From: an uncultured Roseovarius sp.
GTDB lineage: Bacteria > Pseudomonadota > Alphaproteobacteria > Rhodobacterales > Rhodobacteraceae
DNA: 64,000 nt
Direction: 5' to 3'
Assembly: GCF_913057115.1 (NCBI RefSeq)
Contig: NZ_CAJXNN010000003.1
Span: 62,001 to 126,000, forward strand
In this document: positions 18,455 through 25,907 of the stretch, one piece after another
How positions within the stretch are numbered: the stretch's first letter is position 1
Layout of the letters: each line of letters begins with the position of its first letter
Made by a program: the position numbers and the translations under genes
Notes under the pieces: model-generated
Databases searched by the model: none
Told to the model about the DNA's origin: nothing
The model's input: only the letters and a program-made list of their open reading frames with translations

Positions 18455-18616
18455 CTAGCCACCTGTTCCCTGCCCCCGCTGACCGGGAGTGTTTTGTTAA
18501 CCATACCATATGTCGTAAATCCTTGTCGGAAAAGAGCAAAGGATTTCATGGCCGTTATCGTTGCACATATGTGTCCTGTCGGGCATGAAAGGAGCGGTCA
18601 AGGTGGGAGCGCAGGT

Positions 18617-19294
18617 TTGATCGAACTGGACAATGTCGCCTACAGTTACGGCGGTGGGGAGCTGTTGAGTGAGATATCTCTGAAGTTGGCCCCGGGGTCG
18701 TTTCATTTTCTGACGGGACCGTCAGGGGCGGGCAAGACGACGCTTTTGAAATTGTGTTACGGGGCCTTGATGCCCACGGCGGGGGACGTGCGCCTGTTCG
18801 ATGCGGATGTGCGGGGCATGGAGCGTGATGACATCGCCATGGTGCGGCGGCGCGTGGGCGTCGTGCATCAGGATTGCCAGTTTCTGGACCATCTTTCGGT
18901 GTCGGACAATATCGCCCTGCCACTGATGGTGTCGGGGCAGGATTTGTTGCGCGAGGATGCCAACCTGAAGGAATTGATTGGTTGGGTCGGCCTGAAATCG
19001 AGGAGCGACGCCTTGCCGCCCGAGTTGTCGGGCGGCGAGCGGCAGCGCGCGGCATTGGCCCGGGCGATTATCATGTCGCCCGATGTGATACTTGCCGATG
19101 AACCGACGGGCAACGTGGATTGGGAGATGTCGCAGCGGTTGTTGCGGTTGCTCATCGAGTTGAACCGGATGGGCAAGACGATCATGATCGCCACCCACGA
19201 TCTGGCCCTGATCCGGGCTGCCAAGGCGCATGTGCAGGCGCGGGTCTTGCGGATTTCCAATCGGCGGCTGCAATTGGCGGGGGCGGACCTGTGA
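18617..19294 (+). CDS. ftsE: Cell-division ATP-binding protein FtsE
   Basis: 225 residues with the TTG start at 18617 (MIELDNVAYSYGGGELL), preceded by GGGAGC. ATG 18569 would add 16 unconserved residues and lacks a ribosome-binding site. FtsE is the ATPase of the FtsEX complex, which links septal cell-wall hydrolysis to division. Walker A is GPSGAGKT (34-41), the ABC signature is LSGGERQR, Walker B is VILADEPTGNVD, and the switch histidine is in MIATHD. The stop overlaps the ftsX start (GTGA). Confidence 0.92.
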   Translation: MIELDNVAYSYGGGELLSEISLKLAPGSFHFLTGPSGAGKTTLLKLCYGALMPTAGDVRLFDADVRGMERDDIAMVRRRVGVVHQDCQFLDHLSVSDNIALPLMVSGQDLLREDANLKELIGWVGLKSRSDALPPELSGGERQRAALARAIIMSPDVILADEPTGNVDWEMSQRLLRLLIELNRMGKTIMIATHDLALIRAAKAHVQARVLRISNRRLQLAGADL

Positions 19295-20196
19295 CGTTGG
19301 ATATCGCCAAGATCAGTGATTTCGTGATGGGCGATGCACAGGCCGACCGGGTTGTGCCACCCACCGGCTTTACCGCAACGCTGACCCTCTTCAGTGCAGC
19401 CGCGATGGCCTTTCTGGCGGTTTTCGCCTTGGCCCTGTCGCTGGCTGCGGGCCGGTTGGCGGACCGTTGGGGCGATGAGCTTGCGCGAACATCAACCATT
19501 CGCATTTCGTCCCCTGACGGGCAAATGGCGGCCCAAACCGAGGCCGCGCTGCGGGTTTTGCAGACGACCAAGGGGGTGGCCTCGGCCCGGGCCTTGGATG
19601 CCGAGGAACAGCGCGCCCTGCTGGAGCCATGGTTCGGGCCGGATTTGCCGGTTGATACGCTGCCTATTCCGCAACTCATTGAAGTGGTGGAAGAGGGTGA
19701 TGGATATGATGCGCAAGGATTGCGCTTGCGGCTTTCGGCAGAAGTGCCGGGGGCGGTTCTGGATGATCACACCCGGTGGCGCAGGCCCTTGGAGCGGGCC
19801 GCCAACAGGCTGCGCCTGTTGGGCTGGGTGTCGATGGGGTTGATCGGTGCTGCGACGGCGGCGATGATCACGCTGGCCGCCAACGCCGCTTTGGCGGCCA
19901 ATGCGCAGGTCATCAGCGTTTTGCGCCTTGTGGGGGCGCGGGATGATTATATCGCCAATGCTTTTGTGCGGCGCTTTACCCTGCGGGCCTTGACCGGCGC
20001 GGCGATTGGAGCGGTCGCCGGGGTGATCGGAGTCTTGCTATTGCCCTCGGCGGAGGCCGGCGGCGGCTTTCTGACCGGACTTGGATTTCAGGGCTGGCAC
20101 TGGATATGGCCATTTTTCATACCCGTCTTGGCCGCCGGGGTCGCCTTTGCCGCGACGCGGGGCGCGGCCCTGCGCACCTTGAGGGAGATGCAATGA
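19291..20196 (+). CDS. ftsX: Cell-division protein FtsX (permease-like)
   Basis: 301 residues from GTG 19291, overlapping ftsE by four bases. It is the membrane partner of FtsE. A first membrane helix near 35-58 (LFSAAAMAFLAVFALALSLA) is followed by a periplasmic loop. Three more helices follow (MGLIGAATAAMITLAANAAL; AAIGAVAGVIGVLLLP; IWPFFIPVLAAGVAFAA), the usual four-helix FtsX layout. The Ala-rich sequence and poor identity across phyla are normal for this family. The stop overlaps the acyltransferase start. Confidence 0.88.
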   Translation: MTLDIAKISDFVMGDAQADRVVPPTGFTATLTLFSAAAMAFLAVFALALSLAAGRLADRWGDELARTSTIRISSPDGQMAAQTEAALRVLQTTKGVASARALDAEEQRALLEPWFGPDLPVDTLPIPQLIEVVEEGDGYDAQGLRLRLSAEVPGAVLDDHTRWRRPLERAANRLRLLGWVSMGLIGAATAAMITLAANAALAANAQVISVLRLVGARDDYIANAFVRRFTLRALTGAAIGAVAGVIGVLLLPSAEAGGGFLTGLGFQGWHWIWPFFIPVLAAGVAFAATRGAALRTLREMQ

Positions 20197-20927
20197 GGGA
20201 CGCGGTGCAATGGGTCCGGTCGCTTGTCTTCGTGGTGTTCATCTATGCGATGATGCCGGTTCTGGGTATTCTGTTCCTGCCTTGGGCGCTCGTCAGTCGC
20301 CGGGGCGCGTTGGCAGCTTGCAAAACGTGGTGCAAGGTTGTGCGCTGGTCGGCCGTTTGGATGGTGGGCCTGCGAACCGAGGTGCGCGGTACGCCGCCCA
20401 GTGATGAGGTCTTGGTCGCGGCCAAGCACCAATCCTTCCTTGATATCATCCTGATTTTCGCCAGCCTTCCGGCGGGCAAGTTTATCATGAAACGCGAGTT
20501 GATGTATGCGCCGGTGATCGGACAATACGCGCTCAAGATCGGCTGTGTCCCGGTGGATCGGGGCAAGCGGAGCCAAGCCATCAAGAAGATGGTCGAGGAT
20601 GTCGCCAAGGGGCGGCAGCAGCCCGGGCAATTGATCATCTACCCTCAGGGCACGCGGATCGCGCCGGGGGTGAAGGCGCCTTACAAGGTGGGCACCGGTG
20701 TGCTGTACGAAGAGCTGGGGCAGGATTGCGTGCCGGTGGCGGCGAATGTGGGCCTTTACTGGCCACGCAAGGGGATCATGCGCAAGCCGGGGACGGCGGT
20801 GGTGGAGTTTTTGCCGCGGATCGAAAGCGGGCTGTCGCGGGCTGAGTTCATGGCCCGGCTGGAGGAAGAGGTCGAGAGTGCCTCGGACGCTCTGATGCGG
20901 GAGGCGGGATTTGACCCCGAAGGTTGA
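20193..20927 (+). CDS. plsC: 1-acyl-sn-glycerol-3-phosphate acyltransferase
   Basis: 244 residues from ATG 20193, overlapping the ftsX stop (ATGA). It acylates lysophosphatidic acid to phosphatidic acid in the inner membrane. One or two N-terminal membrane segments (LVFVVFIYAMMPVLGILFLP) precede the catalytic HX4D motif HQSFLD (His 79, Asp 84). Further motifs are FIMKRELMYAPVIGQYALK and YPQGTRIAPG, which stands in place of the more common EGTR. The next gene begins inside its last codons. Confidence 0.88.
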   Translation: MRDAVQWVRSLVFVVFIYAMMPVLGILFLPWALVSRRGALAACKTWCKVVRWSAVWMVGLRTEVRGTPPSDEVLVAAKHQSFLDIILIFASLPAGKFIMKRELMYAPVIGQYALKIGCVPVDRGKRSQAIKKMVEDVAKGRQQPGQLIIYPQGTRIAPGVKAPYKVGTGVLYEELGQDCVPVAANVGLYWPRKGIMRKPGTAVVEFLPRIESGLSRAEFMARLEEEVESASDALMREAGFDPEG

Positions 20928-21525
20928 CTATATCGAGGATATTGCCAGCCTTGAGGCGCTATACCCCATGCCCGCCGCGCCCAGCCTGCGCAAGGTGGCG
21001 ACGCGGCTGACGCCCTTGTATCGCAAGTGGATCGCCAAATCGCGTTATTGCATTGTGTCGACCGTGGGCACCGGCGGCACCGATGGCAGCCCGAGGGGCG
21101 AGGATGGCCCGGTTGTCACGGAACTGGATGCGCAGACTTTGGCAATGCCGGATTGGCGGGGGAACAACCGTTTGGATACCCTGCGCAATATCGTCAGCGA
21201 CGGGCGGATTTCATTGCTTTTCATGGTGCCGGGTTCGGACGTGGTGGTGCGGATCAACGGGCAGGCGCGGATGACGGCGGATGCGCAGTTGCGCGCCATG
21301 TTCAACCGGCAGGGCAAGCAGCCCGCCACGGTGATCGTCATCAAGATTGGTGAGGTCTACACCCAATGCGCGCGTGCCAGCATGCGGGCGGGGATTTGGA
21401 GCCGGGACGACAGCAAGGGGTTGCCGACTGTGGGCGAGATTCTGGCCGAGCAGACGCGCGGCGAGGAAGGCGGGGCCAGCTATGATGCGGAATGGCAGGA
21501 GCGGGCCGTTCGGACGCTGTGGTGA
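20911..21525 (+). CDS. Pyridoxamine 5'-phosphate oxidase-like FMN-binding protein
   Basis: 204 residues starting at TTG 20911, which has a strong GGAGGCGGG site and overlaps plsC by 17 bases. The sequence (YIEDIASLEALYPMPAAPSL, VSTVGTGGTDGSPRGEDGP, LPDWRGNNRLDTLRNI-like segment, LLFMVPGSDVVVRINGQA) matches the split-barrel PPOX flavoprotein group found in many actinobacteria and proteobacteria (MSMEG_1061-like). It probably binds FMN or F420; substrate unknown. A terminator follows. Confidence 0.8.
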   Translation: MTPKVDYIEDIASLEALYPMPAAPSLRKVATRLTPLYRKWIAKSRYCIVSTVGTGGTDGSPRGEDGPVVTELDAQTLAMPDWRGNNRLDTLRNIVSDGRISLLFMVPGSDVVVRINGQARMTADAQLRAMFNRQGKQPATVIVIKIGEVYTQCARASMRAGIWSRDDSKGLPTVGEILAEQTRGEEGGASYDAEWQERAVRTLW

Positions 21526-21547
21526 GGGCAATCTCCAGTGGAAACAG

Positions 21548-21575
21548 AAAAGGGCAGCCAGTGGGCTGCCCTTTT
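21548..21575. terminator. Rho-independent terminator, bidirectional
   Basis: AAAAGGGCAGCC pairs perfectly with GGCTGCCCTTTT around a short loop. The A-run and T-run make it work on both strands, ending the PPOX gene rightward and lpdA leftward. Confidence 0.88.
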
Positions 21576-21595
21576 CTTGTATCTGGTGCTCATCG

Positions 21596-21633
21596 GGCCT
21601 GACGGCCCTCTTCGCGAAGAAGGCCGTCAGGCC
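21596..21633 (-). terminator. Strong hairpin just downstream of lpdA
   Basis: GGCCTGACGGCC pairs perfectly with GGCCGTCAGGCC. The loop is itself partly self-complementary (CTTCGCGAAG). It begins 15 bases after the lpdA stop on the leftward strand. No U-run follows directly, so it may act with the terminator at 21548-21575 or protect the mRNA end. Confidence 0.6.
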
Positions 21634-21647
21634 TGAATGAGCGTTCC

Positions 21648-23036
21648 TTAGCTGTGGATCGGGCCGTCGCCGCAGGCCAGGGCTGCTTCGCGCACTGCTT
21701 CGGAATAGGTGGGGTGGGCGTGGCAGGTGAGGGCAAGATCCTCGGCCGCGGCGCCGAATTCCATGGCAACGCAGACCTCATGGATCAGGTCGCCCGCCAT
21801 CGGGCCGATGATGTGGGCGCCAAGGATACGGTCGGTTTCCTTGTCGGCCAGCAGTTTGACGAAGCCGTCACCGGCGAAATTTGCCTTGGCGCGGCCATTG
21901 CCCATGAAGGAGAACTTGCCGACCTTGTAGGCGCGGCCGGCGTCCTTGAGCTGTTCCTCGGTCTGGCCGACGGTGGCGACCTCGGGGTGGGTGTAGATCA
22001 CGCCGGGGATGACGCCGTAGTTCACGTGGCCATGCTTGCCGGCGATCACCTCGGCGGCGGCCATCCCTTCATCCTCGGCCTTGTGGGCGAGCATGGGGCC
22101 GTCGATGGCGTCGCCGATGGCATAGATGCCTTCGACATTGGTGCGCCATTGGTCGTCGGTTTCGATCTGGCCGCGGTCGGACACTTTTACGCCGAGGGCG
22201 TCGAGGCCCAAGCCATCGGTGAAGGGTTTGCGGCCCGTGGCGACGAGTACGACATCGGCATCCAGCGTTTCCTCGCTGTCGTCCTTGCGCAGTTTGTAGT
22301 TGACTTTGGCCTTGGTTTTCAGGGTTTCGACCGATTGCACGGCGGCGCCCATGATGAAGTTAAGGCCCTGTTTTTTAAGCAGTTTCTGGAACTGCTTTTG
22401 CACTTCGCCGTCCATGCCGGGGGTGATGTGATCGAGGAATTCGACGACGGTGACCTCGGAGCCCAGGCGCGAGTAGACCGAGCCCAGTTCCAGCCCGATG
22501 ACGCCTGCGCCGATCACCACCATTTTCTTGGGGATTTTCGGCAGTTCGAGCGCGCCGGTGGAGGAGACGACGGTTTTCTCGTCGATCTCGACGCCGGGCA
22601 GGGTGCTGACCTCGGAGCCGGTGGCGATGATGATGTTCTTGGCCTCATGGACCTCATCGCCCACTTTCACTTTGCCCTTTTCAGGGATGGAGCCCCAGCC
22701 CTTGAGCCAGTCGATCTTGTTCTTTTTGAACAGGAATTCGATGCCCTTGGTGTTCTGGCCGATGGTGTCATCCTTGTAGGAGAGCATCTGTTTCCAGTCC
22801 ACGGATGGCGATTTGCCCTTGAGGCCCATCTTGGCGAAGTTGTGTTCGGCCTCGTGCAACTGATGCGAGGCGTGCAGGAGCGCCTTGGAGGGGATGCAGC
22901 CGACGTTGAGGCAGGTGCCGCCCAATGTCTCGCGGCCTTCCACACAGGCGGTTTTCAGGCCGAGTTGCGCGCAGCGGATGGCGGCGACATAGCCGCCGGG
23001 GCCGGAGCCGATGACGATGACGTCATAGTTTGCCAT
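21648..23036 (-). CDS. lpdA: Dihydrolipoyl dehydrogenase (E3)
   Basis: 462 residues from ATG 23036, preceded by AAGGAAA. It reoxidises dihydrolipoamide of the 2-oxoglutarate dehydrogenase complex, passing electrons to NAD via FAD. The FAD motif is [20 protein letters not shown], the redox disulfide is [13 protein letters not shown] (Cys 42 and 47), the NAD motif is [20 protein letters not shown], and the C-terminal His-Glu pair is in [16 protein letters not shown]. The open frame extends far upstream of this ATG, but the added sequence has no family similarity. It is the last gene of the odh transcription unit, after two unrelated genes. Confidence 0.96.
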   Translation of the reverse strand: MANYDVIVIGSGPGGYVAAIRCAQLGLKTACVEGRETLGGTCLNVGCIPSKALLHASHQLHEAEHNFAKMGLKGKSPSVDWKQMLSYKDDTIGQNTKGIEFLFKKNKIDWLKGWGSIPEKGKVKVGDEVHEAKNIIIATGSEVSTLPGVEIDEKTVVSSTGALELPKIPKKMVVIGAGVIGLELGSVYSRLGSEVTVVEFLDHITPGMDGEVQKQFQKLLKKQGLNFIMGAAVQSVETLKTKAKVNYKLRKDDSEETLDADVVLVATGRKPFTDGLGLDALGVKVSDRGQIETDDQWRTNVEGIYAIGDAIDGPMLAHKAEDEGMAAAEVIAGKHGHVNYGVIPGVIYTHPEVATVGQTEEQLKDAGRAYKVGKFSFMGNGRAKANFAGDGFVKLLADKETDRILGAHIIGPMAGDLIHEVCVAMEFGAAAEDLALTCHAHPTYSEAVREAALACGDGPIHS

Positions 23037-23166
23037 GGGTCTGTTTCCTTCGATTTTGGGACGTCTGTAACACGTCGGTCTTATGTCGGTATAGAGGCGG
23101 TGTGATTTTGGGGCGCTGTCTTGCCGCCTGCGGCGGCGTTTTTGAGTATTTTGGGAAAGATGAAGA

Positions 23167-23562
23167 TTACAGGAGGGCGGCGAGGAGCATGAGCAGGGTG
23201 GCGAGGAAGCCGATGGCCCAGATGTAGGAGCGCCAAGGGCGCCAGCCGAAGGCATAGGCGGGGATGTAGAGGATGCGCGCGCCGAGGTAGGTGAAGGCGC
23301 AGGCGGTGGTGAACCAGAAGGATTTGCCCGCAAGGGTGACCACGACGCAGGCGATGGTGAAGAGGATCAGCCCTTCGAAATGGTTGTCCATGGCGCGGCC
23401 AAGCCGGGCGGTGCGGTCGGACAGGGGTTTGGACGGCTCGCGATCGCGCGCGGACATGGTGTAGCCAGTGCCCAGTTCGAGGTTCGCGGGCACCGCGTAG
23501 AGGATGTATTGGACGACCTGTAGCAGGGCGGCGAGGGTAAGGGCGGTGAGTTCGGGGGTCAT
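23167..23562 (-). CDS. MAPEG family membrane protein
   Basis: 131 residues. Four hydrophobic segments and the sequence around [20 protein letters not shown] are typical of the MAPEG family (membrane-associated eicosanoid and glutathione metabolism); bacterial members are mostly uncharacterised. The start overlaps the stop of the upstream unknown gene by four bases. It lies between odhB and lpdA, though no link to the dehydrogenase complex is known. Confidence 0.85.
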   Translation of the reverse strand: MTPELTALTLAALLQVVQYILYAVPANLELGTGYTMSARDREPSKPLSDRTARLGRAMDNHFEGLILFTIACVVVTLAGKSFWFTTACAFTYLGARILYIPAYAFGWRPWRSYIWAIGFLATLLMLLAALL

Positions 23563-24278
23563 TTTGTGGGCCTAGTGATCGGGCTCTTGGGCTGCGTTAC
23601 ATTGTTTGACGAGAACAGCTTTTCGCGAAAGGCCTCGGTGGCAGGAAATTTCTCGGTTCCAAATGCTTCCCGTGCTGCTTGAAGCTTAAACTTCCCATCG
23701 CGTTTGTCGACCAAAGGAAAAAACTGCGCCTCAATGGTTTCTTGGTCCACTATTCCAAGATGCCACGGTACCAAGCAGGTTTCATAGTGGTTCAAAATAT
23801 CGAGCATAATAAAGCGTAGGTGCAGTGTCTCCGCGTGTGACAAGACGTGGCTTTCATTCTTTTTCTCGCCTTTATCCCCGCAGTACTGAAAGTAGATCTC
23901 TGGGAATTTTCCGGACAGTACACTGCACGCAATTTCCTTCAATTCGCCGCTTAGAGTGATTGGCTTGCCCTCGCGGAGGTTTTTCAGCTGGTCCACAGCC
24001 ATGAGGTCTAATAGCTCTATAACTTTATTGTGCTCCGGCTTCGTGCCTTCTTGATAATATTTCAGAATTTCAACGGTTCGTTCACGTCTGGTTCTATCGT
24101 GATCCTTGTTAATTGCGTCTTTCGCATCGTTAATTTGCGCGGCAATGTTACGAAGCTGGAAATACGCTACGACTAATGCACCAGCCCATATGAATACCGC
24201 AACAATCGATGTCCAAGGTGGATCAGAAGATTGCTCGAGTGCGCTTGTTAAAGCCATTTCGAGTTCTTGCGGTGTCAT
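23559..24278 (-). CDS. Unknown protein with one N-terminal membrane helix; low-GC gene in the odh operon
   Basis: 239 residues from ATG 24278, which has GGAGG five bases upstream; a TTG at 24290 is less likely. One membrane helix (SIVAVFIWAGALVVAYFQL, about 25-43) is followed by a charged, probably cytoplasmic helical part (AAQINDAKDAINKDHDRTRR). The rest has no motif I recognise. It loosely resembles DUF4760-type proteins in layout, but I cannot support that name. Base use differs from its neighbours: 25 of 60 bases at 24061-24120 are G or C, against 35 of 60 at 24481-24540 in odhB. That suggests recent acquisition. Confidence 0.8.
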   Translation of the reverse strand: MTPQELEMALTSALEQSSDPPWTSIVAVFIWAGALVVAYFQLRNIAAQINDAKDAINKDHDRTRRERTVEILKYYQEGTKPEHNKVIELLDLMAVDQLKNLREGKPITLSGELKEIACSVLSGKFPEIYFQYCGDKGEKKNESHVLSHAETLHLRFIMLDILNHYETCLVPWHLGIVDQETIEAQFFPLVDKRDGKFKLQAAREAFGTEKFPATEAFREKLFSSNNVTQPKSPITRPTK

Positions 24279-24344
24279 TGTCGCCTCCAAAAGGGGCGCG
24301 ATTTCAGATTAACTGAATCACGCCCCGGATAGTATGTTTTATGC

Positions 24345-25904
24345 TTACAAATCCATCAGCAACCGGCGCGGATCTTCCAGGGCTTCTTTCACACGCACCA
24401 AGAACGTCACCGCGCCTTTGCCGTCGACGATGCGGTGGTCGTAAGAAAGCGCGAGGTACATCATCGGGCGGGCCTTGATTTCGCCGTTTACCACCATCGG
24501 GCGTTGCTGGATTTTGTGCATGCCGAGGATGCCCGATTGCGGGGGGTTGAGGATCGGCGAGGACATCAGCGAGCCGTAGACGCCGCCGTTGGAGATCGTG
24601 AAGGTGCCGCCCTGCATTTCGGCCATGGAGAGCTTGCCGTCACGCGCCCGCGCGCCTTTTTCGCCGATGGCTTTCTCGATGGCGGCGAAGCCCATGGCGT
24701 CGGCGTCGCGGATGACCGGGACGACAAGGCCCGTGGGCGTGCCGGTGGCGATGCCCATGTGCACGAAGTTCTTGTAGACGATGTCGGTGCCGTCGATTTC
24801 GGCGTTGACCTCGGGCACCTCTTTCAGGGCATGGCAGCAGGCCTTGGTGAAGAAGGACATGAAGCCCAGTTTCACGCCGTGTTTCTTGAGAAATTCGTCT
24901 TTGTACTCGTTGCGCAGGGCCATCACCTCGGTCATGTCCACCTCGTTATAGGTGGTGAGCATGGCGGCGGTGTTCTGGCTGTCCTTGAGGCGCTTGGCGA
25001 TGGTTTGGCGCAGGCGGGTCATCTTGACCCGTTCTTCGCGGCTGGCATCGTCGGCAGAGACCGGCGCGCGCGGCGCTTGGGCCGGGGTCGAGGAGGCGGC
25101 CGGGGCCGAAGAGGCGGCCGCCGCGGCCTTGGCCACGTCTTCTTTCATGATGCGGCCATCGCGGCCCGTGCCCTCGACCTGATCAGCGGAGACGCCTTTT
25201 TCGGCCATCGCCTTCTTGGCGGAGGGCGCATGTTCGATATCGCCGCCCGGGGTGCTGGCGGTGTATTGGTCGCCGCCCGTGGCCTTGTCGCCGTCGCCGG
25301 CGGGTTCGGGGCGTTCGGCGGGGGTGATGGTGCCATCGGCTGAGCCGGAGAGAACCGCGATCTTGCCGCCGGCCTGCACGGTATCGCCTTCCTGTGCAAG
25401 GATATCGCAGATCGTGCCCGCAGCGGGCGAGGGCACCTCGACCGAGACCTTGTCGGTTTCCAGTTCGCAGAGCATTTCATCCTGGCTTACGCTGTCACCG
25501 ACCTTTTTGAACCAGGTGGATACGGTCGCCTCGGAGACGCTTTCGCCGAGGGTGGGCACCATGACGTCGATATTGCCCTTGTCACCGTTGCTGTCGGAGG
25601 CGGCGGGTTGGGTCTTTTCCTGCTTGGAGGCGCTTTTTTCCTTGGTGTCGCCGGAGGCCGCACCTTCGCCAGCCTCGATCGTGGCCAAGAGGGCATCGAC
25701 GCCGACGGTGTCGCCTTCCGAGGCGACGATCTCGCCCATGGTGCCGGCGGCGGGGGCGGGCACCTCGACGGTCACCTTGTCGGTTTCCAGCTCGCAGAGC
25801 ATTTCATCGGCGGCGACGGCATCGCCGGGTTGTTTGAACCAAGTGGCAACCGTGGCTTCGGTCACGGATTCGCCAAGGGTGGGGACGCGAACTTCTGTCG
25901 TCAT
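24345..25904 (-). CDS. odhB: Dihydrolipoyllysine succinyltransferase (E2 of 2-oxoglutarate dehydrogenase), two lipoyl domains
   Basis: 519 residues, longer than the roughly 400 of E. coli SucB because it carries two tandem lipoyl domains. These are residues 1-78 with lipoyl Lys 43 in [10 protein letters not shown], and about 111-188 with Lys 152 in [10 protein letters not shown]. An acidic/Ala-rich linker, a peripheral subunit-binding domain ([20 protein letters not shown]) and an Ala/Pro linker follow. The catalytic domain ends in [11 protein letters not shown], with His 490 and Asp 494. It transfers succinyl groups to CoA. It starts three bases past the odhA stop. Confidence 0.96.
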   Translation of the reverse strand: MTTEVRVPTLGESVTEATVATWFKQPGDAVAADEMLCELETDKVTVEVPAPAAGTMGEIVASEGDTVGVDALLATIEAGEGAASGDTKEKSASKQEKTQPAASDSNGDKGNIDVMVPTLGESVSEATVSTWFKKVGDSVSQDEMLCELETDKVSVEVPSPAAGTICDILAQEGDTVQAGGKIAVLSGSADGTITPAERPEPAGDGDKATGGDQYTASTPGGDIEHAPSAKKAMAEKGVSADQVEGTGRDGRIMKEDVAKAAAAASSAPAASSTPAQAPRAPVSADDASREERVKMTRLRQTIAKRLKDSQNTAAMLTTYNEVDMTEVMALRNEYKDEFLKKHGVKLGFMSFFTKACCHALKEVPEVNAEIDGTDIVYKNFVHMGIATGTPTGLVVPVIRDADAMGFAAIEKAIGEKGARARDGKLSMAEMQGGTFTISNGGVYGSLMSSPILNPPQSGILGMHKIQQRPMVVNGEIKARPMMYLALSYDHRIVDGKGAVTFLVRVKEALEDPRRLLMDL

Positions 25905-25907
25905 GGG

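Noticed and set aside
18056-18616. Long N-terminal extension of ftsE
   Set aside because: It runs antisense through the zinc-ribbon gene. FtsE similarity begins exactly at TTG 18617.
21654-23105. 483-codon open frame opposite lpdA
   Set aside because: It is antisense to a clear dihydrolipoyl dehydrogenase, is Gly/Asp-rich without family similarity, and reflects high-GC codon bias.
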